A stretch of DNA of 64,000 nucleotides from NCBI GenBank assembly GCA_033002965.1, contig JAURVB010014092.1, forward strand, positions 1-64,000, read 5' to 3'. The notes under the pieces were generated by a model. The model was not told the origin of the DNA, searched no databases, and saw only the letters and a program-made list of their open reading frames with translations. A program made the translations under genes and the position numbers. Position 1 is the stretch's first letter; each line of letters opens with the position of its first letter. The stretch is from Piper betle. Taxonomy: Eukaryota > Streptophyta > Magnoliopsida > Piperales > Piperaceae. Positions 62,218 to 64,000 of the stretch are shown here, in pieces.

Positions 62218-63659
62218 GCTAGGGGTGAGCGCCGTGCATGCGGGGCGCCTTCCGGCCATGACCAGCAAAACAAAACAGAACGAAGATGGCTGACAAGCAA
62301 TGACGTTCTCCCACCCAAATCAAACGTTTGCTAAAAGATAACTCACCCCCAAAAATACCCAAAACACCCAATAGATCATGCAATATACGAGTAAGAAAAT
62401 CACGAATCAAACAGGAACTAAGCAACCTAACTTAAGACGATGATCATGACCAATAAAAGAAGAGAGGGAGAGAAATGATGTACCATACAAGACCGGGGGA
62501 AGGAGAGGTGGTTGTGATTTAAACTCTTTCTCACGCTTGGTTTTATCATGCAAGATGGGGGAAAACTCCTCCCTAAAACCAACCTATCAGCCCTTACAAA
62601 AAATCTCCGTGAAATCCTCCACTCCCCAATTGGAAAAAAACCCATTCTTATCTCGAATAAATGATAAGTAATAAAATAATAATAATTAATAGGCCAACCA
62701 TTATGGCGCCACCAACCCTATTCAAGTGACTCACCCAATGAAAATACCGGTTCTCACAATTGAGCTTGTTGAACAAGTTGGTAAAATATCTAAAATTTAG
62801 ATGACAATAAAAAATCGAAGTTTCAAATTGTTGGATTTATAAATACGACAAAAATAAAGCTCGGGGTTGCTTGCCTCGTGCTTATGAGCTATAAAATTTC
62901 TAGAAATAGTATATATGTCTACCATTAGTTTTTACTATATGCTATCAATGCTAAGATATTATTGATTGGACTATCTAATTAACTACCTAGAGCGCTTCCT
63001 AAGTTTTCCTCAAGATCGAGTGGCAATGAAAAAAAAACTAACTTTTTAATATAACAAAAAATTTTACTTTTGCCCATACATTTATATAGTTCTTGCAACT
63101 GTAGAGAAAGAATTAATTAATATTATCTTTATATTTTTATGTAAGCATATATTACTATTTATACTTCTTCGGGCCTAAAACTATGGATAAATTTTCGTGA
63201 ACCTATTTTCTGCCTCCTTATTTTTTGTTATCTCATTTTTTCTACATTTGCATATAATATAATTTTTTAAAGCTTATTAAACCTCAGATAAAGCCCTTTT
63301 TTGGTGTGGTAAAGAGTATTAAAATAATGAATAATTTTTTCCCACATTTGAACCTCCAGGTTAAATATAGTCATTTATGTAAAATTTGTTTTTAAACATT
63401 GAGCAATTTAATAGCAGGACAAGCAATTCAAATTAAACAAAAAGTGCATCAAGAATGATACAGAAATATTGTCTTTCTTTTTTCTTCGGTGTTACAACTT
63501 ACGCTCAACATACATACGTTCAGTTGATTAATGAAAGAAAACCAATTGAAATCTAATAACTCAAAAGAATACAATTGGGTGGCGGATCTTGAGCCCCCAA
63601 AGTTAGCTCACATTACAAACTTATAATATTAACACGTGATCTTCTAGACCATAATTAAA

Positions 63660-63661
<2 letters not shown>

Positions 63662-63694
<33 letters not shown>
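63662..63694. repeat. (TA)n microsatellite
   Basis: About 16 TA units. Confidence 0.95.
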
Positions 63695-63697
<3 letters not shown>

Positions 63698-64000
63698 AGA
63701 GAAATTTATCATGGTTAAATAAACATAAGTACGAGAATATCATAGCCAAGCTAGCATAAAATTCATTTTTCATGGATATTTTTTGTTTTATTTTATTTTT
63801 CAAAAGCATGAATTTATTCCGTAAGTTTAATTTTCACATTTTTTATTTCAAATAGTTATCCTTCGTAACAACTTGTGGTGTTCCTTGAGTTGTTGGTTTA
63901 TATAATTAATCAATTTGAATTTGTTAGGCCCTTCGGGCTCTCAAAAAGAGCGTTTTTAAAACCGATGTACTATAAATCTAATAATTTTCCTTCACATATT

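Larger units (their letters stand above)
58083..64000. other. Intergenic AT-rich DNA
   Basis: I recognise no gene or domain here. It includes (TA)n tracts at 62174-62214 and 63662-63694 and a TTAA tract at 60218-60238. Confidence 0.5.

Noticed and set aside
1..64000. CRISPR arrays, bacterial operons or phage-like systems
   Set aside because: No regularly spaced identical repeats. Gene structure is eukaryotic throughout, and the repeats are LTRs, MITEs and microsatellites.

Overview
This window is nuclear DNA from a flowering plant. The evidence is plant-type multi-exon genes with GT..AG introns, an AT-rich background and a heavy load of retrotransposon LTRs. I cannot name the species. Intact or near-intact genes are a group Ia bHLH transcription factor (23.7-25.0 kb, +), an ATL-type RING-H2 E3 ligase (26.5-27.6 kb, -), a base-exchange phosphatidylserine synthase of the PSS1 type (29.3-33.2 kb, -), a divergent MBF1-like coactivator (34.1-35.5 kb, -), a GEM-like GRAM-domain protein (38.5-55.9 kb, +) and a probable plant-specific gene of unknown function (57.6-58.1 kb, +). 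They share no obvious pathway.

The left third is mostly decay. At 0.16-3.86 kb, inverted terminal repeats next to (TA)n tracts enclose a broken peptidyl-tRNA hydrolase gene and an ERF-VII-like fragment. At 7.5-10.9 kb lies a pseudogene of an MgtA/MgtB-like P-type Mg2+ ATPase that still has its introns. At 13.9-21.1 kb is an old LTR element whose interior holds a gag-like start, Ty3/gypsy integrase remnants, a ribosomal protein S2 (uS5) pseudogene with its two halves in reversed order, and a 2.87-kb solo LTR.

The most striking structure is intron 1 of the GEM-like gene, 14.5 kb long. It holds a terminal-inverted-repeat element (38763-52912) interrupted by a solo LTR (39043-51283, duplication ATTTT). 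That LTR is interrupted by a second LTR (40210-46722, TTTAT) and by an inverted LTR (46743-49544, CGAAG). The second LTR in turn contains a hAT-type MITE (40305-40922, TGCGGATC) and a further LTR (42682-45636, GGGCT). All five insertions have exact target-site duplications, and removing them restores continuous host sequence. The LTR units all belong to one 2.8-2.95 kb TGTAACACC...TTTACA family, and no internal region of that family is visible.

Several otherwise conserved genes (bHLH, ATL, PSS1, GEM, the 57.6-kb gene) are broken only by one-base length changes, nearly all in homopolymer runs. This looks more like consensus error than real loss, and should be checked before calling them pseudogenes. 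The Mg2+ ATPase copy is different: it also has two in-frame stops and a missing segment, so I treat it as a true pseudogene. Exon borders below come from protein-family conservation and GT/AG sites read by eye.
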